Shown here piece by piece: positions 34,641 to 44,960 of a stretch of DNA of 46,188 nucleotides. The first letter of the stretch is position 1. Each line of letters opens with the position of its first letter. The position numbers and the translations under genes were made by a program. The notes under the pieces are model-generated. The model had not been told where the DNA came from, did no database searches, and saw only the letters and a list, made by a program, of their open reading frames with translations. Source of the DNA: Welwitschia mirabilis (lineage: Eukaryota > Gnetophyta > Gnetopsida > Welwitschiales); assembly GCA_051453625.1 (NCBI GenBank), contig JBOZIK010000001.1, forward strand, positions 116,077,715 through 116,123,902, given 5' to 3'.

Positions 34641-36671
34641 ATCCTAAAGAACCTCATTTTCCATAGAATGGTATTGAATTAATTGAATAGAAACTAGAAT
34701 TCTACTAGAAAAAAAATATATGCTAGCATCATGTAAATTAACCCATAATGCTTTCATATAGGAGCCTCAATACTTTAAAATCCTACATAAGAGATTGAAG
34801 AAGGAAAGATAAAGAGAGGTTTAAGTTAAAATCAAAACTTAAGGAAGAAATCTAAAGAATTCAGACTAAGTAGAAGAAAGGAAGAGACCAAGTTATCCTA
34901 TGCAATAAAAAATATTAGTACCTAATGGGACATTAAGAAATAAATGCTAATGAGAAAAATTATTAGAGAGAACACTCAAGAATCAAATGTCTAAAAGAGG
35001 AAGATAAGCATACTAGGTTTTTCTTCAAGGAGACCAACCAACATAGATTAAATAATAGGATCAAAAGACTTACCATTAGAGAATAAATAATAAAAAATGT
35101 ATAGAACATAGCTAAGGAAATATAGGCCCGTCTCATAATAATCTAGGAATAGAATGATATCATCCTTAGTTTTATTCTAGAAAATAAGTGAATCTCTAGT
35201 GAAGACAATTCTATGTTGGTTAAACCCTTAAGTAGAAATGAAGTTTTAGCTACTCTAAGGTCTAATAAGAACAATAGAGCTCCTAACCCTGATGGGTGAT
35301 CAGTTGAACTTTTTAAATCTCATTTCTTCATATTAGGAGATAACCTTCAGAATGTGATGTAGGAAGTTTTTCATAATAAGCAAATTCCTAAGGAAATGAT
35401 TATAAATAGGGTACTTCTTATTCCTAAAAAGAGGGATGCTAATAAATCAGAGGATTTTAGGCCTTTAGGTGTTTGCAATGTTCTTTATAGTATCTTTACA
35501 AAAATCATACTTGACAAAGTTAACCCCTACTTTTTAACGTAATTTCAAAGAACTAAACTAGCTTCATCTGATCTAGGTATATCTAAGACCAAATTCTTTT
35601 AACTCATGAGATTATTGATTCTATTAAAAAAATATAAATTTTCTTTTCTTATTGGTAAGTTGAATATTGTCAAATCTTATAATTTAGTCAATTAGCAAGA
35701 ATTAGGATGTATCCTTAGGAAAACTAGTTTTCATAAAGATATCATTAATATTTTGCTAGATATGTAAGCATCAGCCAAATTCAATGTGGAGTTCAATAAT
35801 TATAAATCAAATTTCTTTTCAGTAGGCCAAATATTAAGATAGGGGGAACCTTTATTATCATATCTTTTTCTCTTTATGATGAATGTTTTATAAGTCGTAT
35901 TAAGAAGAAATGGAGTTATAAAAATCAGAATTGGAGATCAAACTTTTATTAATAATCACCATACAGATGATATCATTATTATGACCAATGCTTCATGTTA
36001 GCAAGCAAAAGCTATCAAGAATTTCATGAACCTTTTTATAATGGCTACAAGTATTCACATCAACTGGAATAAGTTAAAAATCTATACTTTAGGTAGAAAC
36101 AATATTAGAGAGGACAAAATCGTCCGAATCATAAATGCCAAATTAGTAGAATTGCAGGATATATTCCTGGGAATCCCCCTTCAAAACTGACATAAGACCC
36201 TCGCCTAAAATTATATCCTTGAGTTCATTCAAATATGGTGTAATGCATAGTAGAATAATTTTCTTTCATCCAAAGCAAAGATCATCCTCATAAATTCTTA
36301 CTTAATTTTCTCTTTCTATTATATAGATGAATATTATTCAAAAAATCAATAATATCTTGAAGGAGTTCATTTGGTTAGGAGATGAATATCATAACTAAAT
36401 TCATCTAGAGAAAAGAAAGATCATAGCCTACCTAAGAGAGTCAAGAGATTAGAGGATTTAAAAATCATAAGACTGCATCTGTATTCGAGCTTACAGTATC
36501 TTAAAAAGACTACATGAAGGAGGACAACCTTGGTGTAATTTAATCAATTAAAAATACATAAACTGGATTAATGATAATGGAGAATTCTACTTGAGAAAGA
36601 ACCTCAATAAATCTTAATAACAACTTCTAGAATTAAACATCTATTAGTCTAATTTAACCAAATAGATTCTC
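34641..36671 (+). pseudogene. LINE ORF2 reverse transcriptase and C-terminal part
   Basis: LKEEDKHTRFFFKETNQHR (about 34990-35045) is the conserved linker before RT. RAPNPDG (35278-35298) matches 'K-A-P-G-P-D-G'. KSEDFRPLGVCNVLYSIFTK (about 35446-35510) matches 'x-D-F-R-P-I-S-L-C-N-V-x-Y-K-I-x-x-K'. GEPLLSYLFLFMMNVL (about 35846-35893) matches 'R-Q-G-D-P-L-S-P-Y-L-F'. HTDDIIIMTNA (about 35959-35991) is the catalytic F-A-D-D box, with both Asp kept. HINWNKLK and the post-RT LGIPL then follow, and further text near 36330-36400 (KINNILKEFIWLGDE) is typical of the thumb and downstream region. The element is cut at the gap at 36672. Confidence 0.88.
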
Positions 36672-36735
36672 NNNNNNNNNNNNNNNNNNNNNNNNNNNNN
36701 NNNNNNNNNNNNNNNNNNNNNNNNNNNNNNNNNNN
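36672..36735. other. Assembly gap, 64 N
   Basis: Run of unknown bases after which LINE similarity does not resume. No duplicated flank was seen. Confidence 0.99.
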
Positions 36736-37849
36736 AAGTGGAAACAAATTGTCCTATCTATTAATCATGTCCTAAAACTACACAACACTTATTTCATCAA
36801 AACACTTAGAGTAAAGAATTAATAACCATAATGAAGAAGTATTATCAAACATGTAATGTTTATAATACATAATTAATTAATAGGATTCATTTGATGTTAG
36901 TAGATTTAGATAATCAGAAATGCACTGATTTTTAATAACACCCCTTTACCTTTTCCTTTAAATACTACTAGGAAGATTAAACAGTATCATTTTCAAATTA
37001 AACATGCATTAGAAGCTACGCCTATCATTGAGCCTTATGGCCCTAGACTCTTTAAAAGGTTACCCTTCCCTATGGGAAAAAGTAGAGGCTATGGGATGGA
37101 AAAACCTCTTACACAAAATTAGAAGAGATTATAGGATTGATATCACCTACTTTTATAGATGCTAAAGAGAAGTATGCATAACTTATAAAAGAATAATTAT
37201 CGAGATAACTGAAGATTTCCTATCCAAGCTTTTAGAGATCCCAAAAGAATGATAATGTATTCTCTTAGAAGCCAAGAATAATGTGAAGCACTTTACTTCT
37301 TCCTTTGTGGGGTTCCTAAGTTACCAAGTGGGTACATCAACAAAAAGATGCTACAGCCCCCATGGGGATTAGGTGTAGAACTAGTTTACCAATATTTCAT
37401 TTAGTTTGGGAATTGCTCTATGCTATTAGAAATTCACTTTACATTTTTCAAAGTTCTAAACCCAGGGTATTAGGTGAGCTTGCCCTTATTTTATGTTCAA
37501 GAACTTCAAAGAAAAGACTCCTCAAGACAGTCTAGATTAGTTTTGACTCTTAAGCAAGTAGCTAATGAAATCAGGATAACAAAGTCCCTTCTCCTTCTCC
37601 ATGGAACTTTCACACTAGATTCATCCAAGGAGAACTCCTAAGAGCAGATCCACCACATAAGGAATCTCTCATTCTAAGGGAAACACTATATAAGACAACA
37701 CTAGTCAGTGGGGGGGTGACTTCATTCCTCGACCATACAGAAGAGACATTTATGTCCATATCCCAATAGGAGATAGTCCAATAGCCTACCCATGAGATAG
37801 CTAAGAAGCCAACTTAGGAACATCCATCATCTAATTCCCAGGAGCAAGT
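36736..37849 (+). pseudogene. Env-like / plant transposon protein fragment
   Basis: At about 37055-37260 the translation reads SLWEKVEAMGWKNLLHKIRR, then DYRIDITYFYRC, and ITEDFLSKLLEIPKE. This is the order and flavour of the plant transposon-protein/env-like domain ('...E-x-x-G-W-x-x-L ... V-R-E-F-Y ... I-T-x-x-x-L-x-x-L-L-x-I-P'), as at 15311. The remainder up to the gap shows Ser/Gln-rich text without motif. It is not LINE-like, so an element boundary lies near the 64-N gap. GC content is a little higher than in the surroundings. Confidence 0.5.
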
Positions 37850-38274
37850 NNNNNNNNNNNNNNNNNNNNNNNNNNNNNNNNNNNNNNNNNNNNNNNNNNN
37901 NNNNNNNNNNNNNNNNNNNNNNNNNNNNNNNNNNNNNNNNNNNNNNNNNNNNNNNNNNNNNNNNNNNNNNNNNNNNNNNNNNNNNNNNNNNNNNNNNNNN
38001 NNNNNNNNNNNNNNNNNNNNNNNNNNNNNNNNNNNNNNNNNNNNNNNNNNNNNNNNNNNNNNNNNNNNNNNNNNNNNNNNNNNNNNNNNNNNNNNNNNNN
38101 NNNNNNNNNNNNNNNNNNNNNNNNNNNNNNNNNNNNNNNNNNNNNNNNNNNNNNNNNNNNNNNNNNNNNNNNNNNNNNNNNNNNNNNNNNNNNNNNNNNN
38201 NNNNNNNNNNNNNNNNNNNNNNNNNNNNNNNNNNNNNNNNNNNNNNNNNNNNNNNNNNNNNNNNNNNNNNNNNN
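37850..38274. other. Assembly gap, 425 N
   Basis: Run of unknown bases. The flanks are not obviously duplicated. Confidence 0.99.
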
Positions 38275-38540
38275 GTTTTTATCACTTCTGGTAGCTTAGG
38301 GCATTTTCACCCTAGTCTTTTAGTAGTTCTATGCATATTATTTTCCTAAATAGGTAGTTTCACATCTTTAGTCTATCTTCTTAGGGAAATTTTTATTGCT
38401 AATTTTGTTCTATTTCTTAGTCCACTTCTAAACATTTAGCAAAATGCTTTTCCTTTTTTTAAATAGTTTAATCTTCCTATCAAGCTAGGGTGATATCACC
38501 CCCCCAATGTACAGTTTCTAATTTAATATATTTACTCTTT
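38275..38540. other. T-rich stretch with a perfect GC-containing palindrome
   Basis: GGGTGATATCACCC at 38488-38501 is a perfect 14-bp palindrome followed by a C run (CACCCCCCCAATG). A weaker AGGG...CCCT pair lies near 38300. C runs after TATCAC or TTCAC occur at Sirevirus LTR ends, so this could be an LTR terminus, but no partner was found. Confidence 0.4.
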
Positions 38541-40250
38541 TTTTTAAAAAAATTAATTCTAACAAAACTATGTATAGATGACAATGAAATATTAACACTA
38601 TCTTAAGGCAATAAAATCTAAATGATGAAAGTAGTATAGGTATTAAACAATAAGGGTTTGGGATCATTTTTTTTAAAGAAGGAGGGTAATCTAGATTAAT
38701 TTAGTTTGGGAAATGAATAGTTAATATTAGATATGATATGAATGAAGTCCAAATTTTGAAATTTTATTTCTTATGATTAAACCTAGCACTGCACTAGAAT
38801 TCATCTCAAAGGGACAACTTTGAACTTGGGAAAATAAGTGAAAAAATGAGATGAAATTCTAATTTTATGCATTTTATTTTTTTAACAAAGTTCATTTAAT
38901 TTATTAACATGTAATCATACATATAATTCAATGAATAATCACACTCATAAATAATAAATCATACCTAGATTTATCAATTTAGTTCAAATAATTGAAATGC
39001 ATACTCATGGTGTGATTAATGAAATGAAGCTTTAAATAACATTTGATTTCCAAGTAAGAGTTATTATTTTACTAAAACATGTAATAAATTAAAAAGATGG
39101 TGAATTAAATAAATAAACTAAAAAATCTTTAAACTTCAGTGATTTATTTTAACAAATAATTCAAATAGTGTTATATTTGTTGTACAATTTAGCTATGTCT
39201 GTATCTCATATTAATATATGATAATGTAAGATTTTCCTAGGGATAAAAATATTACATGACAAAATCCAACTTTTACTAGTAATAACTAGGACTTCTATTT
39301 GTAGTATAGTACAAGAGGAATTCTTCCCAGGAGATAAATTTTGTAACATATAATAGTAAAATCTTACATAAACAAATTTGTGAATATCATAGATTGATGC
39401 TATATAGTAAATTATAAAATAAAATAGCAGTGTGAAGTAATGAATTGAGCTAGAGATCAGATGTAAACTTAAGGTTTAGCATGCATACTATAATAATAAC
39501 TTGGTTTCTTAAGAAAAGTAAATCCATATTATAATTAATCTAAAGGAGTTTTATAAAGTATTCGTTATAAGGTCAAGAATGGTAAAATCATTTTATTTAC
39601 CATACAAGTGATGATGGAGACTTCTAGATCATCTTAGCTCTCACAGCGAACTTGAAAAGCATGCAAATTAGAAGTTCAATTTCAAAGAGTATTGAATGTA
39701 AGCAAGCTACTAGCTAAGGTTAACATAAAATAACCACTCAAAAATTTAAAAAAGATATTCTTAAAAAAGAAATGCTTCATAAAGAAATCCTTAACAAATA
39801 TTTAATCTCTATCAAGTATAACAATTATGTTCTTAAATACACTTGAAATCAAGAGATTAGATTGAAATAAACTCTATCCTTTGTTGCATTAACAAAATAA
39901 AAATACATCTAGGGGTATCAAAGTAAAGCTTGTAATGTCATACTAGCCTTAAAGAACTAGTGCATCTCTAATAGAGGAATTTAGAAATAGCACATGATAG
40001 ATGTTCTCTCCATAGTTACTTAGTTGTTAACTATCAATAATAACCCATCATCAACAACACTTAAAGAGAGTTGTTAAGGCATTTATATACAATGAAAAAT
40101 TAAGCTTAGGATTAGGAATTTTGAACTTTAGAAATTTGTGTAATTATTAGCCTCTTTAAATTAGATTAATAACAAGTGTAACTAATGTAGTATCTAATGT
40201 AGTATGGCTTTATGATTTACTGTGAAGTGCTTAGCAATATCACATGATTC
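38541..40250. other. Unassigned AT-rich stretch
   Basis: No coding or RNA feature was recognised. By position it should hold the pol end of the chromovirus whose PPT lies at 40759, but no integrase or chromodomain text survives clearly. Confidence 0.45.
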
Positions 40251-40274
40251 ATATATATATATATATATATATAT
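40251..40274. repeat. (AT)12 microsatellite
   Basis: Uninterrupted AT dinucleotide run of 24 bp. Confidence 0.98.
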
Positions 40275-40282
40275 GAAAACAC

Positions 40283-40725
40283 CAATCATAGTTTGAATTA
40301 CAAATTAACACTTAAGAAGATTGTGAAGATCTTTATGATTGTAAAGATGATTTTAATACATTATGGAGAATATTTCATGGCTATTATGATACAATCAAAC
40401 TATAGAAGTAGAAACTTGAGAAATAAAAGCAAACATTAATTAGTGGAGACCTANNNNNNNNNNNNNNNNNNNNNNNNNNNNNNNNNNNNNNNNNNNNNNN
40501 NNNNNNNNNNNNNNNNNNNNNNNNNNNNNNNNNNNNNNNNNNNNNNNNNNNNNCAATCATAGTTTGAATTACAAATTAACACTTAAGAAGATTGTGAAGA
40601 TCTTTATGATTGTAAAGATGACTTTTAATACATTATGGAGAATATTTCATGGCTATTATGATACAATCAAACTGTAGAAGTAGAAACTTGAGAAATAAAA
40701 GCAGACATTAATTAGTGGAGACCTA
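40283..40725 (+). repeat. 171-bp direct repeat flanking a 100-N gap
   Basis: 40283-40453 recurs at 40554-40725 with only three or four differences, including one inserted base. Both copies touch the gap. Probable unmerged contig overlap, possibly triggered by the nearby AT microsatellite. Confidence 0.9.
40454..40553. other. Assembly gap, 100 N
   Basis: Fixed-size placeholder between two copies of the same 171 bp. Confidence 0.99.
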
Positions 40726-40772
40726 ATCTTTTAGTAAGTTTCGAGGATGAAACTTCTTAAAGAGGTGAGAAA
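40715..40772 (+). promoter_or_regulatory. Chromovirus (Tekay/Del-like) pol end and polypurine tract
   Basis: The text TAAGTTTCGAGGATGAAACT (40735-40754) followed by TCTTAAAGAGGTGAGAA is a near match to the signature 'AGTTTCGAGGACGAAACTTTTTTAAGGGGGGAGAA' that ends pol and forms the PPT of many plant Ty3/gypsy chromoviruses. The preceding CCTAATCTTTTAG fits the final '(Y)-P-x-L-F' codons. The PPT purines AAAGAGGTGAGAA lie at 40760-40772. Confidence 0.8.
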
Positions 40773-41157
40773 TTTTACATCCACATTTTTTCTTTTCTTA
40801 TAAAATTTACAGGTTTATGTATAATGAAATATTTGAAAAATATTGAATTACTTGAAACCCCAATTGTGGTAATTGCTATGTTCTTGAAATCCAGTAATAT
40901 TGAGCTGTAATATGAATACCTTTTTATTAAATGTTCATACCCAATATTTTATATGCTCTTGTGATGAAATGATATCTTTTATTAATAATGCAGTTGAAAG
41001 TAAATGCTGAATTAAATATTTACTATGGAGACATGTTATTTATTCCTTTTTCTCATTATTAAATGTAAAGCATTATCTTGATTTTATTATTAAAAACACC
41101 CGGTGGCGAAGCAATCATGTAACCCCTTTTTTAACTGCTCTCTTTCATGATATTTTA

Positions 41158-41268
41158 TCTTCATATGTAAGGAATCTTTGCCAACTTTCATTTGTCTTCA
41201 TATATAAGGAATCTTTACCAACTTTCATTTGTCTTCCTATGTAAGGAATCTTTGCCAACTTTCATTTG
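41158..41268 (+). repeat. 37-bp tandem repeat, three units
   Basis: Units at 41158-41194, 41195-41231 and 41232-41268 share TCTTC(A/C)TAT(G/A)TAAGGAATC and end in TTTCATTTG, with one to three differences. Confidence 0.95.
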
Positions 41269-41823
41269 TTCTTATATTCTTGTGACTCTTCGCATTCCAC
41301 CAAATATTGATTATAAATAAGACTCTCCTTCTCCTTTTGCCTCACTTTCATTTTTGGAAAACCTTTTGCTACTGATTCTTAGAGCTGAAAAAGCCTTAAA
41401 GACTACCAAAGATCTTAAGTTCTTCTTAAAAATCAGTATGGTTACTTACCCTCGTGCTTTCTTGTTCATCCTTTTTTATGCATTTTATGTTAAAATCGTC
41501 TTGTTATGTATGATTTTATACTTTTGTATTTTCTTGATGATCCTTACTTATAGATTTGTTTACTGAAATCAATATGTATTTATATTCTTATATGTCAAAC
41601 ATTAAATCATGCAATGCTTGAAGGAGATAAACTTTGTGCTGATATGTGTCTCATCTTTCTTACCCTTTTTCTTGATATCTTGAGGTTATATTTCTTAGTA
41701 TGAGATGAAAATTTGTAATTGATTCATATTGTATTTACTTATCATCTTGTTGAGATGTTATGTTATGGTGAAATCTATCTTAGTTTTGTGATATCATCTT
41801 GCTGGACCTATTCTTATGGATTC

Positions 41824-42154
41824 TCCACAGATCATTAAATGAGGCAGTGGACTTCACAGATCGCCAAACGAGGTAGTGAAGAGAGAATCCCACAGATAGC
41901 TGAATGAGTCAGTGAGGATATTATATTACCACAAATCATGGAATGAGGTAGTGGACTTCACAAATCACCGAATAAGGTAGTGAAGTTAATGATGGTTGAG
42001 ATTTTGTATATGCATATAAGTACCATAGATCACCGAATGAGGCAGTGGATTTAACAGATCACCGAATGAGCCAGTGAAGTTAAATATTATATAAGAACCA
42101 CAGATCACTGAATGAGGCAGTGGACTTCACAGCTGGCCGAATGAGGCAGTGAAG
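41824..42154 (+). repeat. Array of nine hairpin-forming units within the LTR
   Basis: Nine units of 27-30 bp share the core AGATCACCGAATGAGGCAGT. They come in two types with different self-complementary ends. Type A (1, 4, 6, 8) is flanked by CCAC...GTGG; type B (2, 5, 7, 9) by CTTCAC...GTGAAG. Type A is immediately followed by type B in four pairs: 41824/41852, about 41929/41956, about 42022/42050 and 42098/42125. Unit 3 (about 41888-41917) stands alone. Both arms change together between types, so stem pairing is preserved although the sequence differs. Confidence 0.85.
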
Positions 42155-43408
42155 TGAATGATGTTTATATATATTATATTTAATATTCTCGTTCATAACC
42201 ATGAGTTCATTATTTTTATATGTCTTGGATTTCTTGAAAGTCTTATACTTTTTTTTATTATCTTGATCCCTGAAGTATCTTGTCAAAACACTTATTCTTG
42301 CCTAGGCCATACTAGGAGCTATGAGATTTTCACAGTTCTAATCCCATATCTTTTTGTGACAAGTGGTAAATTTGGAGTTAAATTGCTGAGATGGCATGAG
42401 TTCATAATGTATCATTGGATCTATAATGGTGGAAAAATCTTTTGATTTATTGTATCTCATTGGGATATTGGAGTCAATTACCTGTTTACATAAGCAGTCA
42501 ATATGTTAAGTATTAAGAGACAGATTCTGCTCATTTGTTATATGTGGCTTACAGTACTTGTAGTTTACTTGAAATTCTATAATACATGGAATGATGATTT
42601 ACCTTCTTATAATTTTGCAATAAAACTTGTTATTTGAAGATTAAATCTTCTAGTTCTTATTTGATGAAAATTATCTTTAATCTTTTTCATATATTATGAA
42701 ACATTATATTGGATACCAAATTGAAAGATTATGGATTTTTAGGTATCTTTTTGGAATAGACCTAAAATTGTGAATTATTATTATATTGTATTCAGAAAAT
42801 TTTATTAGAAAATTCATTTTGATGAACATGTGACATTCCCTCATTTCTTAAAATTTGATCCCATTATTTTAGGAGTTAATTTATTCCTCCTTAAGTTAAT
42901 TCAAAATTATGAGGTTAGAAGACCTATTAAACAATTAATTTAATGTTAATAAGTTGAAAGCTAGAATAAATAAGAGCATTAAGTGAAAAACTATGTCAAT
43001 GAATGGGAACGTTCATATTAGAAAGTGGGTGTTAGATAAAGAGAGAATATTGTCTTGAGTTTTTATTATTCTCAATCTCATAATACCCATTCTTTTGTGC
43101 AGACCTTAATGATTTGGCAAATTTTAAGGCAAAGGATGTTAGACCTATATCAAAGAGGAATGTAGCTTAGATTATGTAATACCAGCCTTATGTGATGTGA
43201 GTAGCAGAGTATTTATATTATTAATGCCTTCCTAAGACATTAATTAAAAAATATGTATCTAAAAGTAAGAAAAAAGAAAAAGGGGATTAATGGAAAGGAT
43301 CGAATGTTTGGTGTTAAGATCACTTAAAAGGGAGAAACCCTATGTAAATGCAAGAGGGGTCACACAAATATTAAGAGGATAGTCATTTTCTCACAAAAAG
43401 AAACCGTA

Positions 43409-43489
43409 GCTATCACTAAGATTCAAACCCCCAACCATCCATTTCACACTAATGAATCTCTACCATTACATCGCTAGAAAACTATTAGC
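43409..43489 (-). other. tRNA-like A-box/B-box segment, copy 1
   Basis: On the minus strand TGTAATGGTAGAG (43470-43458) fits a pol III A box and GGTTTGAAT (43429-43421) a B box; the spacing between them is tRNA-like. TCATT-AGTGTGA-AATGG gives a plausible anticodon arm with a seven-base loop. The acceptor and T stems do not pair well, so this is a tRNA-derived relic, perhaps a SINE head, and not a tRNA gene. Confidence 0.45.
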
Positions 43490-43580
43490 CATGGAGTCTT
43501 GTCATTTAGCGTATAGCTTTAATTATGAGGAATCTCTAAGGTTGAGTGAGAATGAGTGCAGAAGAGAGTCACCGAGAGGT

Positions 43581-43650
43581 AACATTGATGCATTTGCAGG
43601 ATGATTCAAGAGGCAAACATTGATGCATTTGCAGGATGATTCAAGAAGTG
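43581..43650 (+). repeat. 35-bp tandem units, two copies
   Basis: Units begin AACATTGATGCATTTGCAGG and are nearly identical. The homologous place in the second 1.2-kb copy holds three more diverged units. Confidence 0.9.
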
Positions 43651-44296
43651 AAATAAAGCTCATTCTTGCAGGTTAACGACTAAGAGCCTTCATGAAAAAA
43701 AATGTGTTTAATATTAGGCACATTTTTCTTGGATGAGTATTAGATTGAAGTTGAGCATTTTAAGAGTTTCAGCGCTACGTTTTAAGACTTAAGAGCTAAA
43801 CATTTGTAGGTTGAGAAGGAAGAGGGAAGATTGTAAACGTTGGGTGATGGTATATGCCATTCGATTTTGCCATTGCTAAAATGTATGCCTCATTAACTGC
43901 CCAACGCCACTCTAAATTCTAACGCCAAAGAAACATGCACAGCCTTGAAATGTCTTCAGTTAAAAGAAGGGGCTTTACCAATCGAATCACACTTGAACAT
44001 TCTTACTATTAAAATGATTGAATCATGTGTTTTTCTTCCAGCATTTCAGTTTCTTTCATGTACACATAAATCATGCCAATAGTTAATTTATTGGATGTTT
44101 CATCTCTGTTTTCTTAATGAATACTTCTGATTGCATTTTGTAAATGCCTTCCAACATTTAGTGAAATTGTATTAAGTTGAATCGTTTTTCTTTCTTCCCA
44201 ATGCACTTCTTCTTGCAAATGCCATTCCTTCTTGAAGTTCTTCTTATTGATTAAGTGTATTATTTCATGCATTCATGGTCTATGGATTTTCTCCCA

Positions 44297-44396
44297 NNNN
44301 NNNNNNNNNNNNNNNNNNNNNNNNNNNNNNNNNNNNNNNNNNNNNNNNNNNNNNNNNNNNNNNNNNNNNNNNNNNNNNNNNNNNNNNNNNNNNNNN
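44297..44396. other. Assembly gap, 100 N
   Basis: Fixed-size placeholder between two diverged copies of a 1.2-kb sequence. Confidence 0.99.
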
Positions 44397-44682
44397 AATT
44401 TTAAGGCAAAGGATGTTAGACCTATATCAAAGAGGAATGTAGCTTAGATTATGTAATACCAGCCTCATGTGATGTGAGTAGCAGAGTATTTATATTATTA
44501 ATGCCTTCCTAAGACATCAATAAAAACTTATTAAAAAAAAGGAAAAGAAAAAGGGGATTAAGGGAAGGGATCGAATGTTTAGTGTTAAGACCGCTTAAAA
44601 GGGAGAAATCCTCTGTAAATGCAAGAGGGGTCACACAAATATTAATATAGAGGATAGACATTTCTCATAAAAAGAAACCATA

Positions 44683-44763
44683 GCTAGCACTAATATTTGA
44701 ACCTCCAACCACTCATTTCACACTAATGGCTCTCTACCATTACACCATTGAGCAACAGTTAGC
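44683..44763 (-). other. tRNA-like A-box/B-box segment, copy 2
   Basis: Minus strand: TGTAATGGTAGAG (A box, 44744-44732) and GGTTCAAAT (B box, 44703-44695). GCTC...GAG(A/C) can form a D arm and CATT-AGTGTGA-AATG an anticodon arm with a seven-base loop. The ends GCTA...TAGC can pair over four bases. There is no U at position 33 and the T stem is poor, so it would not be a functional tRNA. Confidence 0.5.
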
Positions 44764-44852
44764 AATGGAGTTTTGTCATTTAGCCTATAGCTTTAATTAT
44801 GAGGAATCTCCAACTTTGAGTGGGAATGAGTGCAAAAGAGAGTCACTGAGAG

Positions 44853-44960
44853 GCAAACACTGACACATTTGTAGGATGATTCAAGAGGAAAATGTTGACG
44901 CATTTGCATGATGATTCAAGAGAAAAACATTGATGCATTTGTAGGATGATTCAAGAAGTA
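44853..44960 (+). repeat. 35-bp tandem units, three copies
   Basis: Three diverged units, each with a core like CATTTGTAGGATGATTCAAG, corresponding to the two units of copy 1. Confidence 0.9.

Larger units (their letters stand above)
40773..43150 (+). repeat. Chromovirus 3' LTR (right edge uncertain)
   Basis: Begins TTTTACATCCACA directly after the PPT, a decayed 'TGTAACATCC', the usual start of Tekay/Del LTRs. It contains a 37-bp triplicate, a nine-unit hairpin array and no coding potential. A second TGTGACATTCCC start-like word lies at 42829, so two LTRs may be joined here. TATATCAAAGAGGAATG at 43147-43163 resembles a decayed 'GTATCAGAGCGGAATG' PBS region, which would place the LTR end just before it; that would mean an LTR of about 2.4 kb. 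Confidence 0.55.
43120..44296 (+). repeat. 1.2-kb repeat, copy 1
   Basis: Starts AATTTTAAGGCAAAGGATG and ends at the gap with GGATTTTCTCCCA. Copy 2 (44397-45612) begins at the other gap edge. Identity is around 90% by eye, clearly lower than at the other gap flanks. Copy 1 has two 35-bp units (43581-43650) where copy 2 has three. No coding potential; a tRNA-like segment is present. Confidence 0.85.

Noticed and set aside
41824-42154. CRISPR-like repeat array
   Set aside because: Unit pairs are irregularly spaced, there is no constant spacer length, and the context is a plant LTR.
43409-44763. Functional tRNA genes
   Set aside because: The T stem and acceptor stem pair poorly and U33 is missing. 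Only A/B-box resemblance remains.
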